A stretch of 64,000 nucleotides of DNA from Clostridia bacterium (GCA_017399065.1 JAFQEL010000016.1:123267-187266); one strand, 5' to 3'. Counted from the first letter of the stretch, positions 46,240-56,695 are shown. Notes: generated by a model from the letters alone, not told the origin. Numbers and translations are program-made.

Positions 46240-48414
46240 TTGGATATTATATCATCAATAACTTCACAGTTCGGTCTGCAGAGATGGCAGGTAGAAAACA
46301 CGGTAAAGCTCATTGACGAGGGTAACACAATCCCCTTCATCGCCCGATACCGTAAAGAAGCTCACGGTACGCTTGACGATCAGGTACTCCGTGAGATTTC
46401 CGAGAGGCTCGAGTATCTTCGCAATCTTGAAAAGAGAAGAGAAGAGGTCAGAACCGCTATCGAGGGTCAGGAAAAGATGACAGACGAGATTTCAGCCGCA
46501 CTTGACGGTGCAGTAACTCTCGCTGAAATTGAAGATATTTACCGTCCTTTCAAGCCCAAGAGGAAAACAAGAGCAAGTGTTGCAAGAGAAAAGGGTCTCG
46601 AGCCGCTCGCACAGTATATATTCAGCCAGCCTTCTTCAGGCAAGACACCTATTGAAGCCGCAGAAGATTACATTGACGAAGAAAAAGGAGTTGCAACCGC
46701 AGAGGAAGCTCTTCAAGGTGCTATGGATATCATCGCTGAGGATATTTCGGACGATGCAAATATCCGCCGCAGAATCCGCAACCTCTTCACCGTAACGGGT
46801 ATTGTCACTTCCAAAGCGGCAGACCCCGATAAGGACAGCGTTTACGCACAGTATTACGATTACAGTGAGCCCGTCAACAAGATTGCAAACCACCGTATAC
46901 TTGCAATTGACAGAGGCGAAAAAGAGGATTACCTCAAGGTCAGTGTAACACTTGATATCACAAAAGCTCTCGGCGTTATCACAAGCGTAACTCTTCAGAA
47001 TAACGGCTCACCCTGCACAGACACCGTACGCGATGCAGGTGCAGACAGCTATACAAGACTCATAATGCCTTCTATTGAGCGCGAAATCCGTTCAATGCTT
47101 ACAGAGCGTGCCGCGGCAGACTCGATCAAGGTCTTCGCCGCAAACCTCCGTCCCCTTCTGCTTCAGTCTCCCGTCAAGGGCAAGGTCGCTCTCGGCCTCG
47201 ACCCCGGTTACAGAACAGGCTGCAAGGTTGCTGTTGTAGATGCTACCGGCAGAGTGCTCGACACAGGAGTTATTTACGTTACACATTCCGAAGCACAGAA
47301 GCAGTCGGCAAAACAGACAATAGCTTCTCTTATCAAAAAGCACGGCGTTGAGATTATAGCAATCGGCAACGGCACAGCTTCAAAGGAAACGGAAATCTTC
47401 ACCGCAGAGCTTCTTCGTGAAACAAAGAGCACTGCAAAATATATGATAGTCAGCGAAGCAGGCGCATCCGTCTACTCCGCATCAAAGCTCGCCGCTGAGG
47501 AATTTCCGCAGTTTGACGTTTCGCTCAGAAGTGCGGTTTCAATCGCAAGAAGACTTCAAGACCCGCTTGCTGAGCTTGTAAAAATCGACCCGAAAGCAAT
47601 CGGTATCGGTCAGTATCAGCACGATATGCCGCAAAAAGAGCTCGGCAACGCACTTGACGGCGTTGTTGAAGACTGTGTTAACAATGTCGGTGTTGACCTC
47701 AATACCGCTTCGCCCTCACTTCTCACAAGAGTTTCCGGTATCAATTCAACGGTTGCCAAAAACATCGTGCTCTACCGTGAGGAAAACGGTGAATTTACAG
47801 GCAGAGCTCAGCTCAAAAAAGTCCCGAAGCTCGGTGCAAAGGCGTTTGAGCAGTGTGCAGGCTTCCTTCGAATTGCCGAAAGCAAAAATCCGCTTGACAA
47901 TACAGGCGTACATCCCGAAAGCTACGATGCTGCAAAAGAGCTTCTTGCCGAGTGCGGCTATGACCTCAAGGACGTAACCAAAGGCAACATCGGCTCACTT
48001 GCACAGAAGGTTGAAGAAATCGGTGCGGACAAGCTCGCCGAAAAGCTCGGCATAGGCGTACCTACTCTTAACGATATAGTAAAAGAAATGCTCCGCCCGG
48101 GCCGTGACCCGCGTGACGAATTACCGCCCCCTATGCTCCGTACAGACGTTATGGATATGAGCGACCTTGTACCGGGTATGGAAATGCAGGGCACAGTCAG
48201 AAACGTCATAGACTTCGGCGCTTTTGTCGATATCGGCGTTCATCAGGACGGACTCGTTCACATTTCACGTATTACAGACAGATTTATAAAACATCCTTCC
48301 GAGGTACTCAAGGTAGGCGACATCGTCACTGTATGGGTACTCAGTGTAGACAAAGCAAAGGGCAGGATTTCGCTGACAATGAAGAAGCCGAAGGAGGCTG
48401 AAGCAGTTGGCTGA
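46240..48414 (+). CDS. tex: Transcription accessory protein Tex
   Basis: Tex binds RNA and RNA polymerase and affects transcription and fitness. The protein has 724 residues with a TTG start (GAGG 10 bases upstream). The N-terminal 'NTIPFIARYRKEAHG' is a Tex hallmark; a YqgF-like domain ('LGLDPGYRTGCKVAVVD', about 325), helix-hairpin-helix region (about 500-560) and C-terminal S1 domain (about 645-715, 'GTVRNVIDFGAFVDIGV') follow. It overlaps the MATE gene by 8 bp. Confidence 0.95.
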   Translation: MDIISSITSQFGLQRWQVENTVKLIDEGNTIPFIARYRKEAHGTLDDQVLREISERLEYLRNLEKRREEVRTAIEGQEKMTDEISAALDGAVTLAEIEDIYRPFKPKRKTRASVAREKGLEPLAQYIFSQPSSGKTPIEAAEDYIDEEKGVATAEEALQGAMDIIAEDISDDANIRRRIRNLFTVTGIVTSKAADPDKDSVYAQYYDYSEPVNKIANHRILAIDRGEKEDYLKVSVTLDITKALGVITSVTLQNNGSPCTDTVRDAGADSYTRLIMPSIEREIRSMLTERAAADSIKVFAANLRPLLLQSPVKGKVALGLDPGYRTGCKVAVVDATGRVLDTGVIYVTHSEAQKQSAKQTIASLIKKHGVEIIAIGNGTASKETEIFTAELLRETKSTAKYMIVSEAGASVYSASKLAAEEFPQFDVSLRSAVSIARRLQDPLAELVKIDPKAIGIGQYQHDMPQKELGNALDGVVEDCVNNVGVDLNTASPSLLTRVSGINSTVAKNIVLYREENGEFTGRAQLKKVPKLGAKAFEQCAGFLRIAESKNPLDNTGVHPESYDAAKELLAECGYDLKDVTKGNIGSLAQKVEEIGADKLAEKLGIGVPTLNDIVKEMLRPGRDPRDELPPPMLRTDVMDMSDLVPGMEMQGTVRNVIDFGAFVDIGVHQDGLVHISRITDRFIKHPSEVLKVGDIVTVWVLSVDKAKGRISLTMKKPKEAEAVG

Positions 48415-49765
48415 TTTTAACAAAGACTTAACACAGGGCAGTGTTACCAAGCAGCTTATAAAGTTTGCCACACCCTTCCTTCTTTCCAATCTTCTGCAGG
48501 CACTTTACAGCGTTGCCGATATGATAATTGTCGGTCAGTTCTGCGGCAAATCGGGAATTACAGGCGTTTCCATAGGCAGTCAGATAAATATCCTTGTAAC
48601 AGGTGCTGCAATGGGTCTTTCTATCGGCGGTACGGTTATGATAGCGCAGTACGGTGGTCAGAAGCTGTTCAAAGAGCAGCGTCAGACCATAGGTACAATG
48701 ACCACAATATATATTATTCTCGGCATTGTGCTCACTGTCGCAATGATGTTCCTTTGCGACCCTCTTCTTACACTGCTCAAAACACCTGCAAGCGCCTACT
48801 CCGAGGCTGCCAACTACTATAATATATGTATGGGCGGCATGATATTCATGTTCCTTTACAATGCAATAAGCGGCATACTGCGAGGCATGGGCGATTCCAA
48901 GCGTCCGCTTTACTTTGTTCTTATTGCTGCGGTAACTAATGTCGTTCTCGACCTTATACTCGTAGGCAAATACAATATGGCAAGTGCAGGTGCAGCTTGG
49001 GCAACTATTTCAGCACAGGCACTGAGTGTTATAATCTCACTCATCTACCTTGCAAAGAAAAAATTCTTTGCCGAGTACAAATGGAGTGACCTGAAAATAA
49101 ACAAAGAGAGGCTTGTGCCGCTATTCAAGATAGGTCTCCCCTCTTCGGTACAGAGCCTTGTCGTTTCGCTCTCATTCCTTACCCTGACTGCGCTTGTAAA
49201 CTCACTGCCCAACGCTGATATCGCCTCCGCCTGCCAGGGTATAGGCGGTAAGATCAATTCGTTTGCAATTCTTCCCGGTCTTGCAATCAGCAGCGCCATT
49301 TCCTCAATGGCAGGCCAGAATATCGGCGCAGGCGAATTCAAGCGTGCCAAAAAAACAATGTACATAGGTATGATAATGGCATTTTCTATTTCCGTAGTTG
49401 TGTTTGCCCTTGTCAATCTCTTTCCGGAATTTTTTATCAGACTTTTCGACAGCGACCCCGAAGTCATAGCTACGGGTGCACGTTATCTGCAGCTTATATC
49501 CTTCGATTATCTGTTCGCCTCGATAATGTTCTGCTTCAACGGCTTGGCAATTGCCTCGGGCAACACATATATTGCACTTATAAATGCGGTTGTTAACGGA
49601 ATACTTGTCAGAGTACCGTTAGCATATTTCTTTGTAAATGTAATGAATATAGGCTTTGACGGTGTTGCGCTCGCAATGGGTCTGGCATCAATAGGCGGAA
49701 TTATAATCGGTGCAATATTTGTCAAAAGCGGAAAATGGAAAAAACGTGTTGTCGGCATAAACTAA
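48407..49765 (+). CDS. MATE-family multidrug/metabolite exporter
   Basis: The protein has 452 residues and about twelve membrane helices. The TTG start has AAGGAGG nine bases upstream, inside the end of tex. 'KFATPFLLSNLLQALYSVADMIIVGQFCG' near the N-terminus is the MATE signature, with a second half repeat from about residue 235. Likely Na+ or H+ antiport of organic cations or metabolites; the substrate is not predictable. Confidence 0.9.
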   Translation: MADFNKDLTQGSVTKQLIKFATPFLLSNLLQALYSVADMIIVGQFCGKSGITGVSIGSQINILVTGAAMGLSIGGTVMIAQYGGQKLFKEQRQTIGTMTTIYIILGIVLTVAMMFLCDPLLTLLKTPASAYSEAANYYNICMGGMIFMFLYNAISGILRGMGDSKRPLYFVLIAAVTNVVLDLILVGKYNMASAGAAWATISAQALSVIISLIYLAKKKFFAEYKWSDLKINKERLVPLFKIGLPSSVQSLVVSLSFLTLTALVNSLPNADIASACQGIGGKINSFAILPGLAISSAISSMAGQNIGAGEFKRAKKTMYIGMIMAFSISVVVFALVNLFPEFFIRLFDSDPEVIATGARYLQLISFDYLFASIMFCFNGLAIASGNTYIALINAVVNGILVRVPLAYFFVNVMNIGFDGVALAMGLASIGGIIIGAIFVKSGKWKKRVVGIN

Positions 49766-49790
49766 AGACAAAAGAAAGGTGCGGTAACAA

Positions 49791-50363
49791 ATGAAAAGAG
49801 CACTTGACATAATTATGTCGCTCAGTGCAATAATTGTACTCTCACCCGTGTTTTTGATAACAGCTCTCATCGTTCTTTTTTCTGACGGCACACCTGTTAT
49901 ATACAGGCAAAAGCGTGTAGGCAAGGATGCAAGGCTGTTTACCATATATAAGTTCCGTACCATGAAAAACGGCACAAGATTAGCCGCTACAAATGAGCTT
50001 AAGGAATCTCAGAATCAAATTACATCCTGCGGCGGATTCTTACGCAAAACAAGCCTTGACGAGCTGCCTCAGCTGTTCAATATACTCAATGGTGATATGA
50101 GCTTTGTCGGTCCCAGACCGCTTATTCCCGAAGAAGAGGATATACACAAACTTCGACTTGAGCACGGTGTATATGCTGTACGACCGGGTCTCACAGGTCT
50201 TGCACAGGTAAACGGCAGAGACAAGGTAAGTATTGAAGAAAAAGTCAGACTTGATTCGGAATACGTAAACAGCCGTACCCTCAGACTCGATATTAAGATA
50301 TTTTTCAAAACATTTATTAATGTATTAAAAATGAGTGATGTAGTCGAGGGCGGTCACAGTTAA
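49791..50363 (+). CDS. Initiating sugar-phosphate transferase (undecaprenyl-phosphate type)
   Basis: The protein has 190 residues, a short PglC-like member of the bacterial sugar transferase family. It has one N-terminal membrane segment (about 6-30), then 'YRQKRVGKDARLFTIYKFRTMK', 'RKTSLDELPQLFNILNGDMSFVGPRP' with the catalytic Asp-Glu pair, and 'VRPGLTGLAQVNGR'. It should start a glycan on undecaprenyl phosphate. No polysaccharide cluster follows; a terminator does. Confidence 0.9.
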   Translation: MKRALDIIMSLSAIIVLSPVFLITALIVLFSDGTPVIYRQKRVGKDARLFTIYKFRTMKNGTRLAATNELKESQNQITSCGGFLRKTSLDELPQLFNILNGDMSFVGPRPLIPEEEDIHKLRLEHGVYAVRPGLTGLAQVNGRDKVSIEEKVRLDSEYVNSRTLRLDIKIFFKTFINVLKMSDVVEGGHS

Positions 50364-50373
50364 AAAAGATTTC

Positions 50374-50412
50374 ATCTCAGGCTATAGCGGTAGCCTGAGA
50401 TATTTTTATTTG
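50374..50412 (+). terminator. Terminator after sugar transferase
   Basis: ATCTCAGGCT (50374-50383) and AGCCTGAGAT (50392-50401) form a perfect 10-bp stem followed by ATTTTTATTTG. Confidence 0.9.
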
Positions 50413-50426
50413 TTACCATCCACCCA

Positions 50427-50455
50427 TTGACTCAAAGGTAATTATCAATTAAAAT
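50427..50455 (+). promoter_or_regulatory. Promoter of copA
   Basis: TTGACT (50427-50432), 17-bp spacer, TAAAAT (50450-50455), 31 bp before the ATG. I see no clear CopY or CsoR operator. Confidence 0.7.
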
Positions 50456-50486
50456 AGGTACATACTAAACAAACGGTGATTATTTT

Positions 50487-52751
50487 ATGAAAGCAAAATT
50501 TAATGTAGAAGGTATGATGTGTGCCGCCTGCTCAGCTGCCGTCGAGCGTGCCGTATCAAAACTTGATGGCGTGGAAAGTGCACAGGTAAACCTGCTTGCC
50601 AAGCTGCTCACTGCCGAATTTGATGAAAACATAACAGATATAACGGCTATTACCGAAGCTGTTAAAAAAGCAGGTTTTACCGCAGAGCATATCGACGAAA
50701 AGCCTGATATAAACCCCGAAACAGAGCCGCAAAAAGCCAAATTTTCAGCTGAAACAACAGAAAAATTCACACCCGTAAAAACAAGGCTTGCTGTTTCGGT
50801 GCCGCTTCTTGCAATACTGATGTACATCACAATGGGGCATATGGTCGGTCTGCCTCTGCCTCATTTTCTTCACGGTACGGAAAACGCCGTTTCATATGCG
50901 TTTTTACAGTTTCTGCTGACACTGCCTATAGTCTATGTAAACCGTAAATTTTTCTTCGGCGGTTTTTCGGCAATCAGACGTAAAGCACCCAACATGGACA
51001 CTCTCGTCGCCGTAGGGTCGGGTGCCGCACTTATTTACGGCGTAATTTCAATATTTATGATAGGCTACGGTCTGGGCAACAGCAGAATTGATATTGCTGA
51101 AAAATACGTTTCCAACCTGTATTTCGAATCTGCCGCAACAATTCTTACACTTGTAACGGTCGGCAAGTTTTTAGAAGAACGTTCAAAAAGGAAAACCAAC
51201 AAAGCAGTTGAAAAACTTATCGACCTATCTCCCAAAACTGCTACCGTGCTCAGGAATGGAAAAGAGATAACGGTAAAAGCAGATGAAATTCATATCGGCG
51301 ACACTTTGGTAATCCGTCCGGGAGAAAAAATACCCGTTGACGGTACAGTAACCGAAGGCAGTTCAAACGTCGATCAATCCGCTTTGACAGGCGAAAGTAT
51401 GCCCGTGGCAAAATCTGAAGGCGACACCGTTATGTCTGCGAGTATAAACCTTGAGGGTGCTTTTTATATGAAAGCAACTAAGGTAGGCAAAGATACAACG
51501 CTTGCACAGATAATTGAGCTTGTAGAAAACGCAGGTGCAAGCAAGGCACCAGCCGCAAGACTTGCCGACAAAATTGCAGGTATATTTGTACCCGCAGTAA
51601 TGTGTATATCGCTGATAACCTTCATCGGTTGGATGATTGCCGGTCAGAGTCTTGAATTTTCGCTTTCGTGCGCAATATGCGTGCTTGTAATATCCTGTCC
51701 GTGTGCTTTAGGTCTTGCAACGCCCGTAGCAATAACAGTATCTGCAGGCAAATGTGCATCTCAGGGTATCTTGGTCAAATCCGCTGCCGCACTTGAAACG
51801 CTCGGCAAAGCTGACGTATTTGTTCTTGATAAAACGGGCACCGTAACAACAGGTAAGCCCGCAGTAACGGATATAATAACCTACTCGGTTGACAAAGATG
51901 AGCTTTTAATGCTTGCCGCATCAATCGAAAAAACAAGCGAGCACCCTATTGCAAAAGCAATATGTGAAAATTACAACGGTAACACCGCAAAGGCAACTGA
52001 CTTTACCTACACCTCCGGAATGGGTGTAAGTGCAGACATAAACGGCAAGAGAATAATCGGCGGTAACTCAGCTTTGATGAAAATAAACCGTATCGATATT
52101 TCGCCCGCACTTGACGAAGCTGCAAAGCTCTCATCTCAAGGTAAAACCCCTGTTTTCTTTGCCTGCAATTATGAGCTTTGCGGAATAATTGCCGTTGCCG
52201 ACGAAATCAAACCTACAAGCACTCAAGCTATCAAAGCCCTTAAATCAAAAGGTGCAGAGGTAATATTGCTTACGGGCGATAACAAAAACACAGCAGAAGC
52301 AATCGGCATCACTGCAGATGTCAGCTATACCGTTTCAGACGTTATGCCTGCAGACAAATCAGAATTCGTAAAGCAGCTGCAAAAGCAAGGAAAGACGGTT
52401 GTTATGGTCGGCGACGGAATAAACGATTCCCCTGCCCTTACGCAATCCGATGTAGGAATTGCTATCGGCAACGGCACGGATATAGCAATAGAATCAGCCG
52501 ATATCATACTGATGAAAAGCGACTTGAACGATGTTGTAAGAGCAAGCTCCTTTTCACGCAAGACTCTGAAAAATATCCGACAGAATCTTTTCTGGGCATT
52601 CTTTTACAACGTAATCGGCATTCCGATTGCGGCAGGCCTGTTGTTCCCCTTCTTCGGGATAACACTGTCTCCTATGATAGGTGCCGCCGCCATGAGTCTC
52701 AGCTCCGTTTTTGTTGTAACAAATGCATTAAGACTTTACGGAATGAAATAA
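50487..52751 (+). CDS. copA: Copper-exporting P1B-type ATPase
   Basis: CopA pumps Cu(I) out of the cell. The protein has 754 residues. One N-terminal heavy-metal domain has M-C-A-A-C (Cys12, Cys15). Membrane helices follow, with the ion-binding C-P-C at 404-406, phosphorylated Asp448 in D-K-T-G-T, 'GDGINDSPAL' and the H-P locus 'SEHPIAKAI'. The sixth-to-eighth helix signature and C-P-C point to copper rather than zinc or cadmium. Its own promoter and terminator make it a single-gene unit; no chaperone copZ is near. Confidence 0.94.
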   Translation: MKAKFNVEGMMCAACSAAVERAVSKLDGVESAQVNLLAKLLTAEFDENITDITAITEAVKKAGFTAEHIDEKPDINPETEPQKAKFSAETTEKFTPVKTRLAVSVPLLAILMYITMGHMVGLPLPHFLHGTENAVSYAFLQFLLTLPIVYVNRKFFFGGFSAIRRKAPNMDTLVAVGSGAALIYGVISIFMIGYGLGNSRIDIAEKYVSNLYFESAATILTLVTVGKFLEERSKRKTNKAVEKLIDLSPKTATVLRNGKEITVKADEIHIGDTLVIRPGEKIPVDGTVTEGSSNVDQSALTGESMPVAKSEGDTVMSASINLEGAFYMKATKVGKDTTLAQIIELVENAGASKAPAARLADKIAGIFVPAVMCISLITFIGWMIAGQSLEFSLSCAICVLVISCPCALGLATPVAITVSAGKCASQGILVKSAAALETLGKADVFVLDKTGTVTTGKPAVTDIITYSVDKDELLMLAASIEKTSEHPIAKAICENYNGNTAKATDFTYTSGMGVSADINGKRIIGGNSALMKINRIDISPALDEAAKLSSQGKTPVFFACNYELCGIIAVADEIKPTSTQAIKALKSKGAEVILLTGDNKNTAEAIGITADVSYTVSDVMPADKSEFVKQLQKQGKTVVMVGDGINDSPALTQSDVGIAIGNGTDIAIESADIILMKSDLNDVVRASSFSRKTLKNIRQNLFWAFFYNVIGIPIAAGLLFPFFGITLSPMIGAAAMSLSSVFVVTNALRLYGMK

Positions 52752-52804
52752 AAATAACACACACTGCTGAATTCCTGACGAAATTCCGCAGTGTGTGTTA
52801 TTTT
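52751..52804 (+). terminator. Terminator after copA
   Basis: AAAATAACACACACTGC (52751-52767) and GCAGTGTGTGTTATTTT (52788-52804) form a perfect 17-bp stem, with an inner GGAATT-like pairing. Confidence 0.85.
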
Positions 52805-52827
52805 GCCGATATTATTTGCAAAAAGTA

Positions 52828-52856
52828 TTGTTTAATCGATATAACTTTGTTATAAT
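52828..52856 (+). promoter_or_regulatory. Promoter of rmuC-GH3
   Basis: TTGTTT (52828-52833), 17-bp spacer, TATAAT (52851-52856). Confidence 0.65.
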
Positions 52857-52908
52857 AATCTTAATTATAAATAAAATGGGGATATAGGAGGTGTTTTAAA
52901 CGGAAGAT

Positions 52909-54213
52909 TTGACACTGATCCTGTTACTGCTGACCACTGCCCTGCTGATAGTTGCTGTTGCGGCAATTTTTGTGCTGATAAAAAAGAGTAGCAACAATCA
53001 AAGTCACGATGACAGTGAAAAAATCCAGCGTCTGCTTGCCGATGAGTTTGAGCGAAGCAGAAGAGAGATGTCACTCGGTCAGAACGATATGCGTGCACAG
53101 ACCGCACAGAGCATTGGCGAAATGGCAAAGAAGCTTGACGAAATGACAAAAGCTAACTTTGAAAGCCAGCAGCGTATGACACAGACGCTCAGCGAATCAC
53201 TCGGTACCATACGCAACAACAACGCTGAGCAGAACGAAAAGCTCGCACGCAACGTATCCGAAGCAATCGGAAAAATGCAGGAGAGCAATGAAAAGAAGCT
53301 CGACCAGATGCGTGAAACCGTTGACGAAAAGCTCAATGCTACACTCAACGAAAGGCTCACAAGCTCATTCCGCACTGTATCCGACCAGCTCGAAAACGTA
53401 AACAAGTCGCTCGGAGAAATGAAAGAGCTTTCCACAGGTGTTACAGCTAACGTATCGTCTCTTAACAAAGTTCTTACAAATGTCAAAGCGAGAGGTACGT
53501 GGGCTGAGGTTTATCTCGAAAACATACTCGACCAGACAATACCGGGAATGTATGTAAAAAACTATGCTCCGATAGAAAGCAGCCAGGCAAAGGTTGAGTT
53601 TGCAGTTAAAATCCCTTCGGGTGACAGCAGCGGTAATGTTACATATCTGCCGATTGACTCAAAGTTCCCGATGGAGGACTACGTAAGACTCTGCACTGCA
53701 GCCGAAAATGCTGACCCTGTTGCACTTGCAGCGGCAAGAAAAGCACTTGAAGCACGAGTCAAAGACGAAGCAAAGCTCATTACAAAATACATTGTTGTAC
53801 CGCAGACAACACCTTACGCAATAATGTACCTCGCAACTGAGGGACTTTATGCAGAAATCGCCGCATCGCCCGATGGTCTACCCGAGAAGCTCAGAAGCGA
53901 GTACAACATTATGATTGCAGGACCTACCACCATAACCGCTCTGCTCTCTTCGCTGTCAATGGGCTTCAAAGCCGTAGCGATAAACGAAAAAGCAAACGAA
54001 GTCCGTCAGATGCTTGCAGTCGCAAAAACGCAGTATGACAAATTCGGTGACCTGCTCGAAAAAGCAAGACGCCGTATAGATGATGCAGGCAAGGCGCTCA
54101 GTGAAGCACAGAACCGCAACCGCATCATTCAGAAAAAGCTCAAAGGTGTTGAGGCTATTGATTCAGCCGAAGATGCCGCTATGTTAGAAGAAAAATTTTT
54201 TGAAGGGGAATAA
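52909..54213 (+). CDS. rmuC: RmuC-family DNA recombination protein
   Basis: RmuC limits inversion or recombination at short inverted repeats and has a predicted nuclease-like core. The protein has 434 residues. The TTG start is the only usual start codon after the in-frame stop at 52897; the nearest AGGAGG is about 15 bases away, longer than usual. One membrane helix (about 3-24), a long coiled coil (about 35-175) and the RmuC domain ('NVKARGTWAEVYLENILDQ', 'LPIDSKFPMEDY') follow. Three bases separate it from the GH3 gene. Confidence 0.9.
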   Translation: MTLILLLLTTALLIVAVAAIFVLIKKSSNNQSHDDSEKIQRLLADEFERSRREMSLGQNDMRAQTAQSIGEMAKKLDEMTKANFESQQRMTQTLSESLGTIRNNNAEQNEKLARNVSEAIGKMQESNEKKLDQMRETVDEKLNATLNERLTSSFRTVSDQLENVNKSLGEMKELSTGVTANVSSLNKVLTNVKARGTWAEVYLENILDQTIPGMYVKNYAPIESSQAKVEFAVKIPSGDSSGNVTYLPIDSKFPMEDYVRLCTAAENADPVALAAARKALEARVKDEAKLITKYIVVPQTTPYAIMYLATEGLYAEIAASPDGLPEKLRSEYNIMIAGPTTITALLSSLSMGFKAVAINEKANEVRQMLAVAKTQYDKFGDLLEKARRRIDDAGKALSEAQNRNRIIQKKLKGVEAIDSAEDAAMLEEKFFEGE

Positions 54214-54216
54214 ACC

Positions 54217-56634
54217 ATGAAAAAATACGAAGAAATTCTCAATCAGCTTACTCTTGAAGAAAAGGCAGCGCTTTGCGACGGTGCCGATTTCTGGCATCTG
54301 AAGGGACTGGAAAAGTTCAACATTCCTTCTGTTATGGTTTGCGACGGCCCTCACGGTCTTCGTAAAAAGGACTACAGCAAAACAGGCGACAGTCTGAGCA
54401 ACAGTGTACCCGCAATCAGCTATCCGACAGCAGCTACAACCGCTTCCTCCTGGGATCCCGAGCTGCTCTACGAAATGGGTGTCGCACTCGGTAAGAAGTG
54501 CCTTAAGGAGGAAGTCGGCGTACTTCTCGGACCCGGTATCAATATGAAGCGTTCTCCCCTTTGCGGCAGAAACTTCGAATATTTTGCAGAAGATCCGATT
54601 CTTGCAGGTGAGCTTGCAGCAGGCTTTATCAACGGCGTTCAGTCAATGGGTGTCGGTACATCGCTCAAGCACTTCTGTGCAAACAGCCAGGAAACACGCA
54701 GAATGACCTGTGACTCCGTTGTCGATGAAAGAGCACTGCGTGAAATTTATCTCACAGCCTTCGAAATAGCAGTCAAGAAGGCACAACCCTGGACTGTTAT
54801 GAACTCATACAACAAAATCAACGGCTTCCACGGTTCAGAAAACAAGCACACTCAGCTCGATATTCTCCGTAAAGAATGGGGCTTTGACGGCGTAGTAGTC
54901 AGTGACTGGGGCGCAGTAAACGACAGAGTGCTCGGCCTTCAGAACGGTAACGATCTTGAAATGCCCTCATCAGCAGGCGCAGGTGCTAAAAAGATTGTTG
55001 ACGCTGTAAAGAGCGGCGAGCTCAGTGAAGAAGTTCTCAACGAAAGAGCCGGCAACGTGCTCAAACTCATACTCAAGGCTGTGGATGGCGCAAAGAAAGA
55101 CTATCCCTACAACGATTTTGACGACCAGGATTTCGCAAGAAAAGTTGCTGCAAATTCAATGGTTCTTCTCAAGAACAACGGCATCCTTCCCCTCAAGAAA
55201 GATAAGAAGATCGCAGTTATCGGCGAGCTTGCAAGAACTCCCAGATATCAGGGTGCAGGCAGCTCACATATCAACCCCACAAAGCTTGATAACGCTCTTG
55301 AAGAGCTTAAGAATATCGGCTACACAGTTGACTTTGCTCAGGGCTATGAACTTTCAAATAAGAAAGCAAAGAAGAACGCAGCACTTATTACCGAGGCTGC
55401 AAAGCTTGCAGCAACAAGCGAAGCTGTTGTTCTCTTCATCGGTCTTACAGATGAATACGAGGCAGAGGGCTTTGACAGAAGCCATATGAATCTTCCCGAA
55501 GCTCACGACAAGCTTGTTGAAGAAGTCGCAAAGGTAAACAAAAACGTTATTGTCGTACTTGCAGGTGGTTCACCCGTTGAGATGCCTTGGAACGATTCTG
55601 TTGCAGCAGTTCTAAACTCCTACCTCGGTGGTCAGGCAGGTGCAGGCGCAGTTGCCGATATCATCAGCGGTAAGGTCAACCCCAGCGGTAAGCTTCCCGA
55701 AACATACCCTGTTGTATATACTGACACACCTGCTGTAAACAACTTCCCCGGCAACCCTGCAAGCGTTGAATACCGCGAGAGCGTATACATCGGCTACAGA
55801 TACTACGAGAAGGCTGACAAGGCTGTACGCTATCCCTTCGGCTTCGGTCTTTCCTATACTACATTTGAGTATTCCGATATCAGGCTTGACAAGGCATCAA
55901 TGAACGATGATGAAACCCTCAAGGTCACTTTCACTGTCAAGAATACAGGCGATGTTGCAGGCTACGAAATTGCACAGCTTTACGTTGCAGATAAAGAGAG
56001 CACGATCTACCGTCCCGTCAAGGAGCTCAAGGGATTCAAGAAGGTATGGCTCGAGCCCGGTGAAAGCAAGGAAGTTGAAATCACACTTTGCAAGCGTTCT
56101 TTTGCTTTCTACAACGTAAACATCAATGACTGGTGCGTTGAGACAGGTGAGTTTGACATCCTCGTAGGTGCTTCAAGTGCCGATATCAAGCTCACAGCAA
56201 CAGTTACAGTAAACGGTACAACCGAAAACATTCCCGACTACTCAAAGTCAGCTCCGCTTTACTACACAGGTAATGTTCAGGATGTTCCCACAGAGCAGTT
56301 TGTTGCAGTGCTCGGCAGAGAACTCCCGCCCGCAAATTATGACGCAAACAGAAAACTCGGCATTCAGGATACGTTTGAGAGCTGTGCACATACCAAGAAC
56401 GGCAAGCGCTTCTATAAGCTTCTCACCACTCTTATCCCTGCAGGCTTTGCACAGGCTATCGCAATGCAGACACCGTTCCGTGATTTCATCAGCATGAGCG
56501 GCGGCGTATTCAGCGAGCAGATGGCTGACGGTCTTGTAAAATGGCTCAGCGGCGAAAAGGGCGGCATCCGCCTTATAGTCAAGGATATCCCCAGAGCAAT
56601 CAAGGGCATCGGTCCGCTTCTCAAGCAAATCTGA
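54217..56634 (+). CDS. GH3 beta-glucosidase/beta-xylosidase-type enzyme
   Basis: The protein has 805 residues and no signal peptide, so is intracellular. The (beta/alpha)8 domain holds 'VMVCDGPHGLRK', 'SLKHFCANSQETRR' and nucleophile Asp230 in S-D-W-G-A. The alpha/beta sandwich follows (about 315-520), then a fibronectin III-like domain (about 560-675). An extra C-terminal region of about 100 residues after this domain is helical and not recognised. It probably cleaves beta-glucosides taken up as oligosaccharides. Confidence 0.92.
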   Translation: MKKYEEILNQLTLEEKAALCDGADFWHLKGLEKFNIPSVMVCDGPHGLRKKDYSKTGDSLSNSVPAISYPTAATTASSWDPELLYEMGVALGKKCLKEEVGVLLGPGINMKRSPLCGRNFEYFAEDPILAGELAAGFINGVQSMGVGTSLKHFCANSQETRRMTCDSVVDERALREIYLTAFEIAVKKAQPWTVMNSYNKINGFHGSENKHTQLDILRKEWGFDGVVVSDWGAVNDRVLGLQNGNDLEMPSSAGAGAKKIVDAVKSGELSEEVLNERAGNVLKLILKAVDGAKKDYPYNDFDDQDFARKVAANSMVLLKNNGILPLKKDKKIAVIGELARTPRYQGAGSSHINPTKLDNALEELKNIGYTVDFAQGYELSNKKAKKNAALITEAAKLAATSEAVVLFIGLTDEYEAEGFDRSHMNLPEAHDKLVEEVAKVNKNVIVVLAGGSPVEMPWNDSVAAVLNSYLGGQAGAGAVADIISGKVNPSGKLPETYPVVYTDTPAVNNFPGNPASVEYRESVYIGYRYYEKADKAVRYPFGFGLSYTTFEYSDIRLDKASMNDDETLKVTFTVKNTGDVAGYEIAQLYVADKESTIYRPVKELKGFKKVWLEPGESKEVEITLCKRSFAFYNVNINDWCVETGEFDILVGASSADIKLTATVTVNGTTENIPDYSKSAPLYYTGNVQDVPTEQFVAVLGRELPPANYDANRKLGIQDTFESCAHTKNGKRFYKLLTTLIPAGFAQAIAMQTPFRDFISMSGGVFSEQMADGLVKWLSGEKGGIRLIVKDIPRAIKGIGPLLKQI

Positions 56635-56695
56635 CGTTTAAGCAAAATAAACCAAAATTCACCTTAATTTCCATAAATGTTTGGCGGATTATAGA

